A program made the translations under genes and the position numbers. Source: G963668345 sp965206025 (GTDB taxonomy: Bacteria > Acidobacteriota > Terriglobia > Bryobacterales > UBA6623). From it: a DNA stretch of 64,000 nucleotides. Below are positions 17,673-26,834 of this stretch, in pieces. The stretch covers positions 1,302,001 to 1,366,000 of the forward strand of contig CBDBIU010000004.1 of assembly GCA_965206025.1 (NCBI GenBank), written 5' to 3'. The number at the start of each line of letters is the position of its first letter. The stretch's first letter is position 1. The notes beneath the pieces are model-generated. The model was not told where the DNA came from. It made no database searches and worked only from the letters and a program-made list of their open reading frames with translations.

Positions 17673-19346
17673 TTAGACCCCGATTTTCGATTTGAGTTTG
17701 ACATTCCGACTTTGCGGTGGCGTTCAGCGTCTTTATTCATAGGGGCTAGAGCCCGATGAGGACGCCAGGGAGGCCAACACCCAATGGGTGAAAAAGAAAC
17801 AAAGCCGTTCCAGCTAACTTTCAATGGACTTCTCAAAGTCGATTTCCAAGGATCGCACGTCACTTCCGACGGTGGCTTGATTTTGGTTCGCGAACTGGAC
17901 GAACGGCTCGGGTTCGGAGAACTGATTGACGAGCATGTCAGCGACTCCCGGCAAGGCACAAACAAGCAGTTCACGCTCGCTGATCTGTTGCGGCAGTCGG
18001 TCTACAGCCGCTTGGCGGGCTACGAGGACCTCAACGACGCCGCGCGGGTTTCGATCGATCCGACGTTTCGGCTGATCGGTTCGCAGAAAATCTGGGATCG
18101 CGGTGCGGCCTTGACCTCGACGCTCCACAGCTTCGAGACGGAGATGCTGGCGAGCGAAGAGAACCTGCTGGGGTTGATGGCGTTGAACCGGGAGCTGCTC
18201 GCCCAAGCCGAGACCCAAGACAACTCCGAGCGGGTTGTTCTGGACATGGACTCGACGGAAAGCCCCGTCCACGGCCAACAGGAAGGCAGCGCCTACAACG
18301 GCCATTTCGAGTCCGTCTGCTACCACCCGCTGTTGCTGTTCAACAGTCACGGCGACTGTCTGGCGGCCAAGCTCCGTCCGGGCAATGTGCACAGCGCTGA
18401 GGACTGGGATGAACTGCTCCTGCCCGAGATCGAACGTCAGCAGAACCATGGCAAAGAGGTTGCCTTCCGGGGGGATGCAGCCTTTGCCAAGCCAGAGATT
18501 TACGAGGCTTCGGAGGAGCGTGGCGTGAAGTATGCCATCCGCCTTCCGGCGAACGAGAACCTGCGGCGTGAAGTTGCCGAGCTGTTGGTGCGGCCGGTGG
18601 GAAGACCCACTCGGAAGCCTTTGGTGCGCTACAGGAGCTTTCTCTACCGGGCAGCGAGCTGGAGCAAGGCCCGAAGGGTCGTGGCCAAGGTGGAGCATCA
18701 CGCTGGGGAGCTGTTTCCACGGGACAACTTCATCGTCACCAACCTGACTCTGCCGAGCCGCTCCGTGGTGCGCTTCTACAACAAGCGCGGGACGGCCGAG
18801 CAGTGGATTAAAGAAGGCAAGCAGGCGACGCATTGGACCAGGCTGTCGTGCCATCGCTTCCGGGCGAACGAAGTGCGCTTGCAGTTGAGTGTGCTGGCCT
18901 ACAACCTGGGCAACCTGTGGCGGCGGCTGGGACTGCCACCAAGGATCAAGAGCTGGTCGCTGACGAGCTTGCAACACAGGTTGATGAAGACCGGCGGTCG
19001 GCTGGTCAAGCACGCGCGGTATTACTGGCTGCTGCTGGCCGAAGGACATTTGAACCGCAGGCTGTTCGGCGACATGCTGCACAGGATCTGGGCGCTGCCG
19101 CTGCCAAGCGGGTAGCGTTGACCGGGCGAGGATCAACAGTTTTCGGCTCCAAAAGGTTTCGCAAGGAGCAGTGTCGGCCGGAGCGCCGTTCAGTCCGCTC
19201 AATCAACGTCTGTGAGCGGATGGACGAGCCCTGGCGCCTACCGGTGGAGGTCATGTGCAGGGTTCAGCGCGAAAAGACGTGGTATGCGGGGCAGCGCGGG
19301 TGTATACTTTCACCGTGCCAGGGCCAAAATGGAAATCCTGGTTAGA
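17673..19346 (+). mobile_element. IS1380-family insertion sequence, copy 1 (complete)
   Basis: The element proper is 17678-19341 (1,664 bp), with left end CCCCGATTTTCGATTTGAG and right end (complemented) CCAGGATTTCCATTTTGGC, imperfect inverted repeats. It is flanked by a 5 bp duplication TTAGA at 17673-17677 and 19342-19346, which fits the 4-5 bp duplications of the IS1380 family. It contains one transposase gene (17784-19115) and about 225 bp of noncoding right end. It is identical along its length, as far as I compared, to the copy at 27956-29619. Confidence 0.93.
17784..19115 (+). CDS. IS1380-family DDE transposase, copy 1
   Basis: 443 residues. The N-terminal part carries 'DGGLILVRELDERLGF' and 'RQSVYSRLAGYEDLNDAARV', typical of IS1380 transposases. 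Candidate catalytic residues are in 'VVLDMDSTESPVHGQQ', 'AFRGDAAFAKPE' and 'NKRGTAEQWIKEGK' (D-D-E). The basic C-terminus ('HRLMKTGGRLVKHARYYWLL') binds DNA in relatives. The ATG at 17784 follows AGGGAGG. The product is identical to the transposase at 28062-29393, and the partial copy at 63688 matches as far as it goes. The reading frame is intact, so this element may be active. A 462-residue antisense frame across it is a codon-bias shadow. Confidence 0.95.
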   Translation: MGEKETKPFQLTFNGLLKVDFQGSHVTSDGGLILVRELDERLGFGELIDEHVSDSRQGTNKQFTLADLLRQSVYSRLAGYEDLNDAARVSIDPTFRLIGSQKIWDRGAALTSTLHSFETEMLASEENLLGLMALNRELLAQAETQDNSERVVLDMDSTESPVHGQQEGSAYNGHFESVCYHPLLLFNSHGDCLAAKLRPGNVHSAEDWDELLLPEIERQQNHGKEVAFRGDAAFAKPEIYEASEERGVKYAIRLPANENLRREVAELLVRPVGRPTRKPLVRYRSFLYRAASWSKARRVVAKVEHHAGELFPRDNFIVTNLTLPSRSVVRFYNKRGTAEQWIKEGKQATHWTRLSCHRFRANEVRLQLSVLAYNLGNLWRRLGLPPRIKSWSLTSLQHRLMKTGGRLVKHARYYWLLLAEGHLNRRLFGDMLHRIWALPLPSG

Positions 19347-19393
19347 AGCGTCGTTAGACAACGCCCCCGTTTGTCGGCCGTGGCCCCCGTAGT

Positions 19394-19414
19394 GTAGAAG
19401 CCCTATGCTTCTAC
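19394..19414. other. Hairpin upstream of the pilin gene
   Basis: GTAGAAGC (19394-19401) and its complement (19407-19414) form a perfect 8 bp stem with a 5-base loop. There is no T run, so a Rho-independent terminator is not supported. It lies between the IS1380 right edge and the Flp-like gene; its function is unknown. Confidence 0.4.
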
Positions 19415-19538
19415 GGCCATGAGCGTAATCATTCGGGACTCTTGTACCATTCCCAATTTCGGTACCGAAGTAACCTTGGCAACCAAGATCTACACTGTCA
19501 CAATTAGCAAGGTTGGACCAAGTGGGGAAGACTCATCG

Positions 19539-19751
19539 ATGAAAAACCGGCTTGCGCGTTGGCGAAAAACCCTGGCTGACACAAAAGCACAGGACATGGT
19601 GGAGTATGCCCTCATAGCCGGGCTTGTCGCGGTTACGGCCGGTGCAATGCTGCCGGGCATTGGAAGACCGGCGGCCAGGATCGCCAGAAAAATAGCGCGC
19701 CTTTTGGCTCTCGCGGCCGGCACTGGGTCCGGCTTTTCAGTTAGTTGCTAG
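19539..19751 (+). CDS. Flp-family type IVb pilin
   Basis: 70 residues from the ATG at 19539, preceded by GGGGAAG. A basic N-terminal leader ('MKNRLARWRKTLADTK') is followed by 'AQDMVEYALIAGLVAVTAGA', the Flp-type processing and hydrophobic region in which the Glu of 'MVEYAL' corresponds to pilin Glu5. Flp pilins are cut by the TadV peptidase and assembled by the Tad system into adhesive fibres. No tad or cpa genes are in the window, so this is a solitary pilin gene. The C-terminal tail is rich in Arg/Ala, then Gly/Ser, longer and more basic than in typical Flp. Confidence 0.8.
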   Translation: MKNRLARWRKTLADTKAQDMVEYALIAGLVAVTAGAMLPGIGRPAARIARKIARLLALAAGTGSGFSVSC

Positions 19752-19810
19752 GTCTCCACGCCGGTCGCCGAGGCAGCTCGCTCGATCAACAAGCATCCCC
19801 GACGCTGTCA

Positions 19811-20293
19811 TTATCTCTTGTAGCCGATCTTGCGCAGTAACTCCTGTCGCTCTTCGACATCCGCTTGCTGCTCGATGCCAACCGGGGAAGACCCATCCAC
19901 GACGCCGAGCACGCCCCGCCCTTGGTCCGTCTCGGCGACGATCACTTCAAGCGGGTTGGCGGTAGCGCAGAAAACTCGCGCTACTTCCTGACAATCTTTG
20001 ACGCGATTCAAAATGTTGATGGGGTAGCCGTCCTTGATTACGATGACAAACACATGTCCGGCGGCAAGCGCCTCCGCGTTCTCGGCGGCGACGTTCTTCA
20101 GCTCGTCATCGTTCCCCTCGACGCGCACCAAACGCGCCATCGAGGCCTCGTTAAAAGCGATGCCGAATTTCATCCGCGGCGCCGTCCCAACGATGATTTC
20201 GTAAAGGTCTTCCACCGTCTTGATGAAATGGGACTGGCCGAGGATCAGGTTAGCGTCCTCGGGAATCCGCATCCTAACCGTTTTCAGTTCCAT
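19811..20293 (-). CDS. Adenosine-specific kinase (PF04008 type)
   Basis: 160 residues, the full length of the family. It matches from end to end: 'LKTVRMRIPEDANLILGQSH', 'MKFGIAFNEASMARLVRVEG', 'AAGHVFVIVIKDGYPINILN', 'VFCATANPLEVIVAETDQGR' and 'GVLGVVDGSSPVGIE'. The family is known from archaea and deep-branching bacteria; adenosine binding is described, but the physiological role is unclear. The ATG at 20291-20293 follows GGGAGG at 6 bases. It is downstream of hemL on the same strand, with about 195 bases between. Confidence 0.88.
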   Translation of the reverse strand: MELKTVRMRIPEDANLILGQSHFIKTVEDLYEIIVGTAPRMKFGIAFNEASMARLVRVEGNDDELKNVAAENAEALAAGHVFVIVIKDGYPINILNRVKDCQEVARVFCATANPLEVIVAETDQGRGVLGVVDGSSPVGIEQQADVEERQELLRKIGYKR

Positions 20294-20489
20294 CGCCGCC
20301 TCCCGTAGCCGGTGTCCGAAGCGTCAGATTCAGCTCACAAATTTGTCAGGGCCGGCGTTTTCAGCCATCTCATGCCGGCCAGATTCGATCATGCATGCTC
20401 GGCCACGCAGGGAAAGGGTAACACGAAGCTGACTTCTCATCGGCTCACGGCGGCCCTACTTGCAAAGACATTCGTGGCCTGCCGGACGG

Positions 20490-21824
20490 CTATTCCGCGG
20501 GTGTTTGAGCCATGTCCGTGAAGACGCTTTCCGCGGCCGCAACTGTCTTGTCGAGCTCGGCTTGGCCGTGGGCCGCCGAGAGGAAAGCGGCCTCGAACTG
20601 CGAGCATGGCAGATAGATGCCGGCGTTGAGCATCCCGCGAAAGAATCTCGCAAAGCGATCCGTGTCGCTGTTCGAGGCGGAGTCGAAATCCGTGACAGGA
20701 CTGCTGGTAAAGAAAACGGTAAACATCGATCCCACGCGATTGATCGTGACCGCTACGCCGGCCCTCTGCGCAGCCCCGGCGAGACCTTCCTCGAGGAGTG
20801 CGCCGTTGGCTTCGAGTTGCTCGAAGATCCCCGGGTTCCGTTGCAGCGTGCGCAGCGTAGCCAAGCCTCCCGCCACGGCCAGTGGGTTCCCCGACAACGT
20901 CCCCGCCTGGTAGACCGGCCCTAGGGGGGCTACGTGTTCCATGACGTCGCGGCGCCCGCCGTAGGCGCCGACGGGCAGCCCTCCGCCGATCACCTTGCCC
21001 AGTGTCGTCAGGTCCGGCCGGATGCCGTAGAGCGCCTGGGCCCCGCCGAGCGCGACCCGGAATCCGGTCATGACTTCGTCGAGAATCAGCAGCGCCCCGT
21101 GGCGGCTGGTGATCTCTTGCAGAGCCCTGAGATATCCCTCGGCCGGGGAGACACAGCCCATGTTGCCCACGACCGGCTCCAGGATCACACAGGCAATCTG
21201 GTCACCGTGGCGCCGGAAGCATTCCTCAACCGCCTTGACGGAGTTATAGGGAAGGGGAATCGTCGTCGCGGAGAGACTCTGCGGCACGCCCGCCGAATCG
21301 GAAATTCCGAGCGTCGCCAATCCCGAGCCGGCCTTCACCAACAGGGAGTCTACGTGGCCGTGGTAACAGCCCGTGAACTTGACCACCAAATCGCGCTGGG
21401 TATAGCCTCGGGCGAGCCGAACGGCGCTCATCGTCGCCTCGGTGCCGGAGTTGACTAGACGTACCATCTCGACCGAAGGCACCAGTTCGCCGATCAGCTC
21501 GGCCATCTCGACTTCCTGTTCCGTGGGCGCGCCGAAACTGGTGCCGGTCTGAAGAGCGCCCTCGAGAGCTTCGATGACCGCCGGGTGACGGTGCCCGAGG
21601 ATCAGCGGCCCCCACGATCCCACGAAGTCGACGTATTCGTTACCATCGGCGTCAAACAGCGACGGCCCGTCGCCACGAACGACAAACGGCGGGTCGCCCC
21701 CCACGGCCCGAAAGGCGCGGGCCGGCGAGTTGACGCCGCCGGGAATGGAGGTCTGTGCTCGCTCAAATAGTTCGCTTGATCGGGGCCGCCGGCCCCTCTC
21801 CCTCGTTGTTCCTTCGCCCGGCAT
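20490..21824 (-). CDS. hemL: Glutamate-1-semialdehyde 2,1-aminomutase
   Basis: 444 residues of a PLP enzyme converting glutamate-1-semialdehyde to 5-aminolevulinate in the C5 tetrapyrrole pathway. Family landmarks are 'IPGGVNSPARAFRAVGGDPP', 'VRLVNSGTEATMSAVRLARG', 'FTGCYHGHVDSLLVKAGSG', 'LLILDEVMTGFRVALGGAQ' and the PLP lysine K277 in 'LTTLGKVIGGGLPVGAYGG'. Length and order match HemL. The ATG at 21822-21824 is preceded by GGGGAG at 7 bases. The usual partner hemA is not in the window. No sign of damage. Confidence 0.96.
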   Translation of the reverse strand: MPGEGTTRERGRRPRSSELFERAQTSIPGGVNSPARAFRAVGGDPPFVVRGDGPSLFDADGNEYVDFVGSWGPLILGHRHPAVIEALEGALQTGTSFGAPTEQEVEMAELIGELVPSVEMVRLVNSGTEATMSAVRLARGYTQRDLVVKFTGCYHGHVDSLLVKAGSGLATLGISDSAGVPQSLSATTIPLPYNSVKAVEECFRRHGDQIACVILEPVVGNMGCVSPAEGYLRALQEITSRHGALLILDEVMTGFRVALGGAQALYGIRPDLTTLGKVIGGGLPVGAYGGRRDVMEHVAPLGPVYQAGTLSGNPLAVAGGLATLRTLQRNPGIFEQLEANGALLEEGLAGAAQRAGVAVTINRVGSMFTVFFTSSPVTDFDSASNSDTDRFARFFRGMLNAGIYLPCSQFEAAFLSAAHGQAELDKTVAAAESVFTDMAQTPAE

Positions 21825-22143
21825 CGTGTTCTCCCCGCGAGTCCAAAGTTACTGCTTCCGATCGACTTTGTGGCCGACGACGCCGTCGCGACCGTCAAAA
21901 TGGATATTGTATCGAGTTGAAGATACGTTCACATCAGCGGCTCGCGCCGGTCAGCCGCTCCAGCGATACCGCACCAAGTTTCGGTGACAACCGGCTTTCA
22001 ATACCGCCCGCATTCCGGCCCACTCGCCGGTTTCCAAAGTAGAAAAGCGGAATACCGTTCCGTACTCGGTTTTTAGATTGAGCGATAGTTTCACGGCCCA
22101 GCTCAGGGTGTCCAACCCCCGCTTGGGGCACACTATATAGGCA

Positions 22144-23181
22144 GTGCTCGTTCTCGCCTCAGCGTCGCCCCGACGCCAACAAATCCTTCAAAAGGCTCAG
22201 ATCCCTTTCTCGGTAAGGCCGGCGAATGTGGATGAGAGCGAGCACGAAGCGGAGACGCCGCTCGACCATGTGAGGCGGCTGGCCGAGGCGAAGGCGCTCG
22301 CTGTTTGGCGCGCGGGCGAGCTCGTCCTCGGGGCGGACACGATCGTCGTTGTTGGCGGCGCCGCTCTCGGTAAACCTAGCGATCGCGAAGATGCAGCCCG
22401 CATGCTCACGCTGCTGTCGGGCCGCACGCACGATGTTCTGACGGGCGTCTGTCTGCTCGAAGCGGACCGCTGCCGAGTGGCCGTTGAGCAAACGAAGGTC
22501 CGCTTTCGGGCGATCAGCGAACAAGAGATCGAGACCTACGTCAGCAGCGGTGAGCCGTTCGGCAAGGCCGGCGCCTACGCGATACAGGGTGGCGCCGGCG
22601 AGTTTGTCGAGCGCATCGAGGGCTGCTATTTTAACGTCGTTGGTCTGCCGGTAGCTCGGCTCTACAGTATGCTTCGGCCTGCCTCGGATGCGCGCTCGAA
22701 GAGGTTGTTCGAAGCCGAGACCCGGCTTCCGAAACGCCCCCCCCACTTGCCCCAGGAGATGCAAGAGCACGAGTCGCCGCGCGAATACGTCAAACGGATG
22801 GCTGGGATTGCCGCAAGAGCCGCCCCACCCGGGCCCGAGAACATCGCTTCGGGGACCGCAAAAGTGATTTCGGCGGACGGCATCCTTCTCGGCAAGCCGG
22901 GGGGCTCGAGCGAAGCCGTCGGTATGCTCCGAATACTCGCCGGGCGCAAACACAACGTCTTGACTGCTGAATGCAGGATCGGCTCAACCGGCAGCCACAC
23001 GAAGGTCGACGAGACGAAAGTCCAACTGCTCGAACTCAGCGACGAAGAGATTCGCGGCTATGTGGCGACCGGCGAGCCGCTGGCACACTTGGGAGCCTAT
23101 TCGGCCGCGGGCCTCGCTTCGAAGTTCATTGAGCGAATAGAAGGGCGATTCGAAAACGTCGGCGGGATGGCGGTGCCGTAG
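22144..23181 (+). CDS. maf: Tandem Maf protein (nucleotide pyrophosphatase domain plus degenerate second Maf domain)
   Basis: 345 residues. Residues 1-180 form a complete Maf domain ('LVLASASPRRQQILQKAQIP', 'VLGADTIVVVGGAALGKPSD', 'EPFGKAGAYAIQGGAGEFVE'), an enzyme that hydrolyses non-canonical or uridine-type nucleoside triphosphates. Residues about 205-345 repeat the fold from 'ESPREYVKRMA' onward ('VISADGILLGKPGGSSEAVG', 'LAGRKHNVLTAECRIG', 'HLGAYSAAGLASKFIERIEG'). This copy lacks the SxSPRR loop, has ADG for ADT and SAAG for AIQG, so it is probably catalytically dead. The GTG at 22144 is the only start after an in-frame TAG; a TATATA at 22133-22138 right before it could mean a leaderless transcript. 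Confidence 0.85.
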   Translation: MLVLASASPRRQQILQKAQIPFSVRPANVDESEHEAETPLDHVRRLAEAKALAVWRAGELVLGADTIVVVGGAALGKPSDREDAARMLTLLSGRTHDVLTGVCLLEADRCRVAVEQTKVRFRAISEQEIETYVSSGEPFGKAGAYAIQGGAGEFVERIEGCYFNVVGLPVARLYSMLRPASDARSKRLFEAETRLPKRPPHLPQEMQEHESPREYVKRMAGIAARAAPPGPENIASGTAKVISADGILLGKPGGSSEAVGMLRILAGRKHNVLTAECRIGSTGSHTKVDETKVQLLELSDEEIRGYVATGEPLAHLGAYSAAGLASKFIERIEGRFENVGGMAVP

Positions 23182-23327
23182 CGCCCATCGGTGGCCAGAG
23201 AACCGGCGGGACGGGCGCTCGTCCGGGGAGGGTGCCGGACTCCGCTCGCCCTGCGGGATCCCTCCGCCGCCGGCAACGTCCAGGATCGGAGTAGAAAAGT
23301 GTTCAAGACGTACTCGGCTTGACAGAC

Positions 23328-23485
23328 GTGGCGCACGCCTCCCGGCGTGCCGTGCCGGCATTCTTGCCGGCATTGGGGCCAGTACTCCTGCCGCCATGGG
23401 GCTGCACCGCCCGGCGGGCAGACCAGTCGCAGCAACGAGACATGTCGCCAGGAATGGCGATACGGCACGCAGGTTTGCGCGCCAC
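23328..23485. repeat. Multi-hairpin repeat element, copy 1
   Basis: 158 bp between maf and the regulator gene. The ends GTGGCGCACGC (23328) and GCGCGCCAC (ending 23485) pair with each other. Inside are further stems: GCCGGCATTCTTGCCGGC (23361-23378) and GTCGCCAGGAATGGCGAT (about 23445-23462), with GCGTGCCGT arms. The complement aligns with 57955-58083 along its whole length, including ATGTCTCGTTG. The layout of three local hairpins closed by a terminal stem suggests a mobile palindromic unit or a structured RNA. Confidence 0.75.
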
Positions 23486-23576
23486 ACAGCAGGAAGCCCC
23501 TCGTTATCGTGGTTCGCCTTCTCGTCCGCGCGAGAGGTCGGCAAACGCCGAGCCGACGCCGCTAGCCGCCCGAACC

Positions 23577-24905
23577 TCACGAATCAAGCTTCATCCGCTC
23601 CAGCTTGCGGTAGAGCGTCTTGCGTTCGATGTTGAGGATCTGAGCGGCCCGCGTTTTGTTTCCTCCGGTCGCCCGAAGAACCTTGCGGATTTGCTCCTCT
23701 TCCGCGTCCATCAGTGACTGAACCGGCTTGCTGCGCGGTTCCAGACTGTTCAAGGCGTCCGCAACGGCATCTGCTTCCAGCACTTCAACCGGGCTCAGGA
23801 TCAAAAGCCTCTCCAAGACGTGCTGCAGCTGCCTCACGTTACCCGGCCAGGCATGCTCTTCCAGAGCCTTCAGGCCACCCGCTGCCAGCCGAACGTTTCG
23901 CTCGTATCGGCTGTTGAAGAGCCGTAAGAAGTGATTGGCGAGCAGCCGTATATCGCTTCGCCGCTCTCGCAACGGGGGCAAGCGGATGTGCACGACGTTG
24001 AGCCGGAACCACAAATCCTGTCGGAACTTGCCTTCCTCGATAAGAGTTTGGAGATCGCGGTTGGTCGCGGCGACAACGCGAACGTCCACCCGACGGCTGA
24101 CTGAAGACCCCAACGGACGTATTTCCTTTTCTTGAAGGAACCGCAACAGCTTGAGCTGAAATCCCGTATCCACCTCGGCGATCTCGTCCAAGAAGACCGT
24201 GCCGCCCTTTGCTGACTCGATCAGCCCCTTGCGATCGCGATCCGCGCCTGTAAAAGCGCCGCGCAAGCTGCCGAAAAGCTCGCTTTCCATGATGGTGGGG
24301 GCGATCGAGCCACAATCGACGGGTACGAACGGTCCCTGCCGGCGAAGGCTGTTTTGGTGGATCAGTCGTGCAACAAGCTCTTTGCCGGTACCGGATTCGC
24401 CCTCGACCAGCACCGGAGCGTCGGTCGGCGCGGCCCGCGAGATTGTCTTATAGACCGCGACCATCCGAGCCGATGATCCCACCATCTCGGTGGGCGGCGT
24501 CTCTGCTGAGGGAGCTTGGACGTGGCCGCGTTCCGAGAGAAAAGCCTCTGCCTGGCGGATAGCCCGCAGGAGTTCGCTGATGTCGAAAGGTTTGGCCAGA
24601 TAGTCGAGGGCGCCTCCCTGAGTGGCTTCCATGACCGTCTCGACCGTCCCCTGTCCCGTGATAACGATGACCGCGCAGCCGGGATCATAGTCTCGAGCCG
24701 CGCGAAGCACGTCAAGTCCTGTCCGCTCATCCAGGTAAATATCGGTGATGACGATGGGGTAGCTCTCGTTGGCCAGCTTCGTCAACGCCTCGGATGTGGA
24801 GGTAACGGCCTCGACGGGATATCCTTCCGCTTCCAGCCCGGCCACAAACGTGATCACCACCGAAGGATCGTCTTCGACAAACAGAATGCGTGGCTTTTCG
24901 CTCAT
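23577..24905 (-). CDS. NtrC-family sigma54-dependent response regulator
   Basis: 442 residues. The receiver domain (1-118) has the acidic pair 'EDD', the phospho-acceptor D55 in 'IVITDIYLDE' and K105 in 'AKPFD'. The AAA+ domain has Walker A 'GESGTGKE' (169-176), the sigma54-contact loop 'GAFTGA' (216-221), 'GGTVFLDEIAEVD' and the arginine-finger region 'FRQDLWFRLNVVHI'. The C-terminal Fis-type helix-turn-helix is 'TRAAQILNIERKTLYRKLER'. It therefore activates sigma54 promoters when phosphorylated. It is encoded 38 bases after the CHASE2 histidine kinase gene on the same strand, presumably its partner. No sigma54 promoter was recognised nearby. Confidence 0.94.
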   Translation of the reverse strand: MSEKPRILFVEDDPSVVITFVAGLEAEGYPVEAVTSTSEALTKLANESYPIVITDIYLDERTGLDVLRAARDYDPGCAVIVITGQGTVETVMEATQGGALDYLAKPFDISELLRAIRQAEAFLSERGHVQAPSAETPPTEMVGSSARMVAVYKTISRAAPTDAPVLVEGESGTGKELVARLIHQNSLRRQGPFVPVDCGSIAPTIMESELFGSLRGAFTGADRDRKGLIESAKGGTVFLDEIAEVDTGFQLKLLRFLQEKEIRPLGSSVSRRVDVRVVAATNRDLQTLIEEGKFRQDLWFRLNVVHIRLPPLRERRSDIRLLANHFLRLFNSRYERNVRLAAGGLKALEEHAWPGNVRQLQHVLERLLILSPVEVLEADAVADALNSLEPRSKPVQSLMDAEEEQIRKVLRATGGNKTRAAQILNIERKTLYRKLERMKLDS

Positions 24906-24943
24906 GGGTTGACCCCGCCTGTCGGTTTCCCGAACAACCCGGC

Positions 24944-26809
24944 CTACGCCGTCCGCGCGGCGCGACCGTCCGCGCGCGGCAAGGAGAGAGTGAAACGCGA
25001 GCCGCGATCGATGCGGCTTTCCACTTCGATGGATCCACCGTGCTGGACGACGATTTCTTCTACAATCGCCAGCCCCAAGCCCGTGCCGTCCTGGCCGGAT
25101 CGCTGGGCTCTGTTGGTGCGGTAGAACTTTCGGAAGATCTGCTTTATCTCGTTTTCGTCCATGCCGTGGCCGCGGTCTTCCACCGAAATACGTACATTCT
25201 CATGGTGACGCCAGGCGCGGACGGTAACCGAAGTGTTTGCGGGCGAGTACTTTACGGCGTTCGTCAATAGATTATAGCAGGCATATTCGAGGAATTCAGG
25301 GTCTCCTAAGATTGCTCCGGCCGCTCCCCTGACGTGCTCAATGCGTATGCTTTTACGCTGCGCCGGCCCAAGGACGCGTTCGATACAACGCGCCAAGATG
25401 TCGTCGGCCCCGACCGCTTGGCGTTGTAGCTCCAACTGGCCCGCCCGGAGTCTCTCGACGGACAGAAACATCTCGACCATCCTCGCCAACCGCTTCGACT
25501 CTTGATGAATCAGCCCGGCGATCTGTTTGCGCTTTTCCTCGCTCAGCGAATAGCGGCTCATCAGCTCGCTCGACCCCTGAATGGTGGTTAGCGGAGTCCG
25601 CATTTCGTGGGTCACATAGTGAACGGCTCGCTGATAGCGTTCCCGCTGCTGCTCCGCCGAGGCAAGCTTTCCACGCAGGAGGAAATACTGATAGCCACCA
25701 CCTGAGAGAAATGTCAGCCACCCCACCGCCACAAGTGGCGCCGCGCTCACCACGTATCCGCCGCTCAGGGAGACAACGGGAGCCAGATGGGCAGCTGCCA
25801 GCAACCCGGCGGCGGCGGAGAAAGCCGGGATTCCACGCAGCTTCCAGAAGCAAGCCCCGAGCGCCGTCGCCAGCGCCAAAACGGCCGCCAAAACGGTCGA
25901 GTCCGTCACCGGGTGCAGTAAACGCCCCCGCTCCAACGTTTCGTGAACGTTGGCGTTGATCTCGACGCCCGACATGGCCCTGCCGAACGAATAGGGGGTC
26001 ATCAAGTAGCGGTCGATCCCGCCGGCGATGTCCACACCCACGAAAACGGCTCTGCCTTTTGCGATGGAAGCGGATTCAGGATCCTCGAGCACTTGCTTCA
26101 ACGAGATTCGCTCGATCGGTGAGCGGGGGTTGGCGAAACGAATGAGCAGCGACCGAGCTTCGCGCCGCGAAGCCGGGATGAATCGTCCACCGACTTCCAA
26201 GCCTTCGCCGGACTCCCTGATGATCTCGGCCCCATGAGCCAGCCGATACGCCTCGAGCCCCATGGCCCAGCGCCGCGTCATGCCCCCTACCTTGGCCGGC
26301 AGAACGCGACGACAGACGCCGTCGTCGTCCGGCTCGGCGTGAACGTGGCCCAGCGCCGCCGATTGCCGCGCGAACCGCTCCAGCGGCTCCACCCAAGCGC
26401 CGGCTTCCGGACCACTACTCAGCCGCAAGTGCGTCGCCAGGACAACGTTCGGCGCGCCGCCGAGCGCCTCTTCGAGCCTGTTGTTTTCCGCTTCATCACC
26501 CGGTTCGGAGAGAACGATATCGATCGCTACGACTGCCGGATCGTGCCGGGAGATGATTTCGAGAGCCTCGGCGAGCGGCCCGCGAAGCCTCAGCAAGCCT
26601 TCGTACGCCTCTAGGGTCTCATCGTCGATGGCAAGGATTAGTGCTGCTGAACGCTCGACCGGGGGCGGCCACAAGCGTAAAGAAAGGTCGTAGACCCAGA
26701 CGTCGAGTTGGGCGCCGATCCGGCTCCAGCCCAAGATCAACCCGAGTACCGCGGCGGCGGCGATCAGGCCTGCATACTGCCACGCGTGGGTACGCATCGA
26801 CAGTTCCAA
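24944..26809 (-). CDS. CHASE2-domain sensor histidine kinase
   Basis: 621 residues. A transmembrane segment (about 13-30) leads to an extracytoplasmic CHASE2 sensor (about 35-295, 'DPAVVAIDIVLSEPGDEAEN', 'RAVFVGVDIAGGIDRYLMTP'). Three hydrophobic segments follow (about 304-322, 329-346, 352-370). The kinase core has H401 in 'HYVTHEMRTPLTTIQGSSEL', the N box 'NLLTNAVKYSPANTS', 'DRGHGMDENEIKQIF' and 'GTGLGLAIVEEIVVQHGGSI'. It sits just upstream of the NtrC-type regulator gene, forming a two-component operon. The signal is unknown. An ATG at 26797 is an alternative start. A family 2 miniature element lies in its upstream region. Confidence 0.93.
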   Translation of the reverse strand: MELSMRTHAWQYAGLIAAAAVLGLILGWSRIGAQLDVWVYDLSLRLWPPPVERSAALILAIDDETLEAYEGLLRLRGPLAEALEIISRHDPAVVAIDIVLSEPGDEAENNRLEEALGGAPNVVLATHLRLSSGPEAGAWVEPLERFARQSAALGHVHAEPDDDGVCRRVLPAKVGGMTRRWAMGLEAYRLAHGAEIIRESGEGLEVGGRFIPASRREARSLLIRFANPRSPIERISLKQVLEDPESASIAKGRAVFVGVDIAGGIDRYLMTPYSFGRAMSGVEINANVHETLERGRLLHPVTDSTVLAAVLALATALGACFWKLRGIPAFSAAAGLLAAAHLAPVVSLSGGYVVSAAPLVAVGWLTFLSGGGYQYFLLRGKLASAEQQRERYQRAVHYVTHEMRTPLTTIQGSSELMSRYSLSEEKRKQIAGLIHQESKRLARMVEMFLSVERLRAGQLELQRQAVGADDILARCIERVLGPAQRKSIRIEHVRGAAGAILGDPEFLEYACYNLLTNAVKYSPANTSVTVRAWRHHENVRISVEDRGHGMDENEIKQIFRKFYRTNRAQRSGQDGTGLGLAIVEEIVVQHGGSIEVESRIDRGSRFTLSLPRADGRAARTA

Positions 26810-26834
26810 GTATATCGGCTGATCCCGCTTCCGA

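Noticed and set aside
17814..19202. 462-codon open frame antisense to the IS1380 transposase, repeated in copy 2
   Set aside because: The repetition is explained by the identity of the IS copies; the product has no family motif, and the sense frame is a clear transposase.
21951..22133. 60-codon minus-strand frame with protein-like look between hemL and maf
   Set aside because: No recognisable motif, no ribosome site and no second example; too short to support.
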